From assembly GCA_018883105.1 (NCBI GenBank), contig VEQS01000003.1, positions 1 through 42,314 of the forward strand: DNA of 42,314 bases, given 5' to 3'. The DNA comes from Phycisphaerales bacterium. Lineage in GTDB: Bacteria; Planctomycetota; Phycisphaerae; Phycisphaerales; SM1A02. The notes under the pieces were generated by a model that saw nothing but the letters and a program-made list of their open reading frames with translations, did no database searches and was not told where the DNA came from. How positions within the stretch are numbered: the first letter of the stretch is position 1; every line of letters begins with the position of its first letter. The translations under genes were made by a program, and so were the position numbers. Positions 42,020 through 42,314 of the stretch are shown in pieces.

Positions 42020-42314
42020 TCACCCCAGCCCAAGCCGCACGCGCTTCGCCTCCCACTCGGCGATCTCGCGCTTGTTGTCGGTGGCCAGCGGCGTGCCGCT
42101 GCGCATCGCCTCGACCTCCAGGCGGGTCAGGTGCATGCCCTCCAGGCGGTAGTCCTCGAAGGCCTCGCAGCTCACGGGCACGATCGGGCGGATCAGTTCG
42201 TACATCGCGCGCGCGAACACCTGGATCTCCATCTGCGCGTGCGGGTCCATGCGCAGCGAGAGGAAGTGGAAGATGTTGTGCAGGTCGCACTTCCAGTACC
42301 ACTCGGTGTAGACG
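42020..42314 (-). CDS. thyX: Flavin-dependent thymidylate synthase ThyX, C-terminal part
   Basis: The last 97 or so residues are inside the window; the N-terminus lies beyond the edge. VYTEWYWKCDLHNIFHFLSLR and MDPHAQMEIQVFARAM are the strongly conserved C-terminal part of ThyX, containing the NxxHFLxLR dUMP/FAD contact region and the HAQxEI helix. ThyX makes dTMP from dUMP with methylene-tetrahydrofolate, FAD and NADPH. The RHRxxSxNExSxRY signature would be outside the window. The chain continues to a short C-terminal tail ending RVRLGLG. The assignment is secure despite the partial sequence. Confidence 0.93.
   Translation of the reverse strand, partial: VYTEWYWKCDLHNIFHFLSLRMDPHAQMEIQVFARAMYELIRPIVPVSCEAFEDYRLEGMHLTRLEVEAMRSGTPLATDNKREIAEWEAKRVRLGLG

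Overview
The window reads as chromosomal DNA of a GC-rich planctomycete, most likely of the Phycisphaerae lineage. The main pointers are three secreted proteins with duplicated Ca-binding dockerin-like tails that all end in WGxCP, a NagB/PIG-L fusion, RCC1 and FG-GAP repeat proteins, and a coding bias that opens long spurious frames on both strands. No single marker proves this; it is an inference from content. No gene-free stretch exceeds 300 bases (the longest is 3179-3461). I see no CRISPR array, insertion sequence, phage gene or rRNA.

Layout. 1-1216: divergent pair of a partial MFS transporter and a small sulfotransferase-family protein. 1386-8466: three consecutive dockerin-tailed secreted proteins, each followed by a strong hairpin, with tRNA-Pro(CGG) on the opposite strand between the first two. 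8530-11310: a secreted protein with a Gly/Tyr/Trp-rich tail, divergent from 11373-14419, which holds a NagB/PIG-L fusion and a zinc alcohol dehydrogenase. 14465-22265: a seven-gene menaquinone operon, menF-D-H-B-A-C-E, largely with overlapping stops and starts; a hot-dog thioesterase that could serve the same pathway converges on it. 22258-28743 (minus strand): autotransporter, GT2 glycosyltransferase, a truncated thioesterase copy, an internally shortened FkbM-type methyltransferase and the intact thioesterase.

28921-34353: a tightly overlapping operon of a KamA-type radical SAM aminomutase, two CoA-transferase subunits that resemble PcaI/PcaJ, and a class III (beta-amino-acid type) aminotransferase, facing a PcaF-like thiolase. 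Together these enzymes could turn an alpha-amino acid into a beta-amino acid, then a 3-oxo acid, then its CoA ester, then acetyl-CoA plus a shortened acyl-CoA. This is the most interesting functional proposal in the window. 34380-42314: GNAT acetyltransferase, DEAD-box RNA helicase, DUF3754 membrane protein, dienelactone-hydrolase-like protein, FG-GAP protein, tRNA-dihydrouridine synthase, a small exported protein and partial thyX.

A second pattern cuts across the window: many first genes of transcription units have a TAnnnT-type -10 box only 6-12 bases upstream of the start codon and no Shine-Dalgarno sequence, which suggests leaderless or near-leaderless transcripts. Other genes (first dockerin gene, alcohol dehydrogenase, GNAT) carry ordinary Shine-Dalgarno sites.
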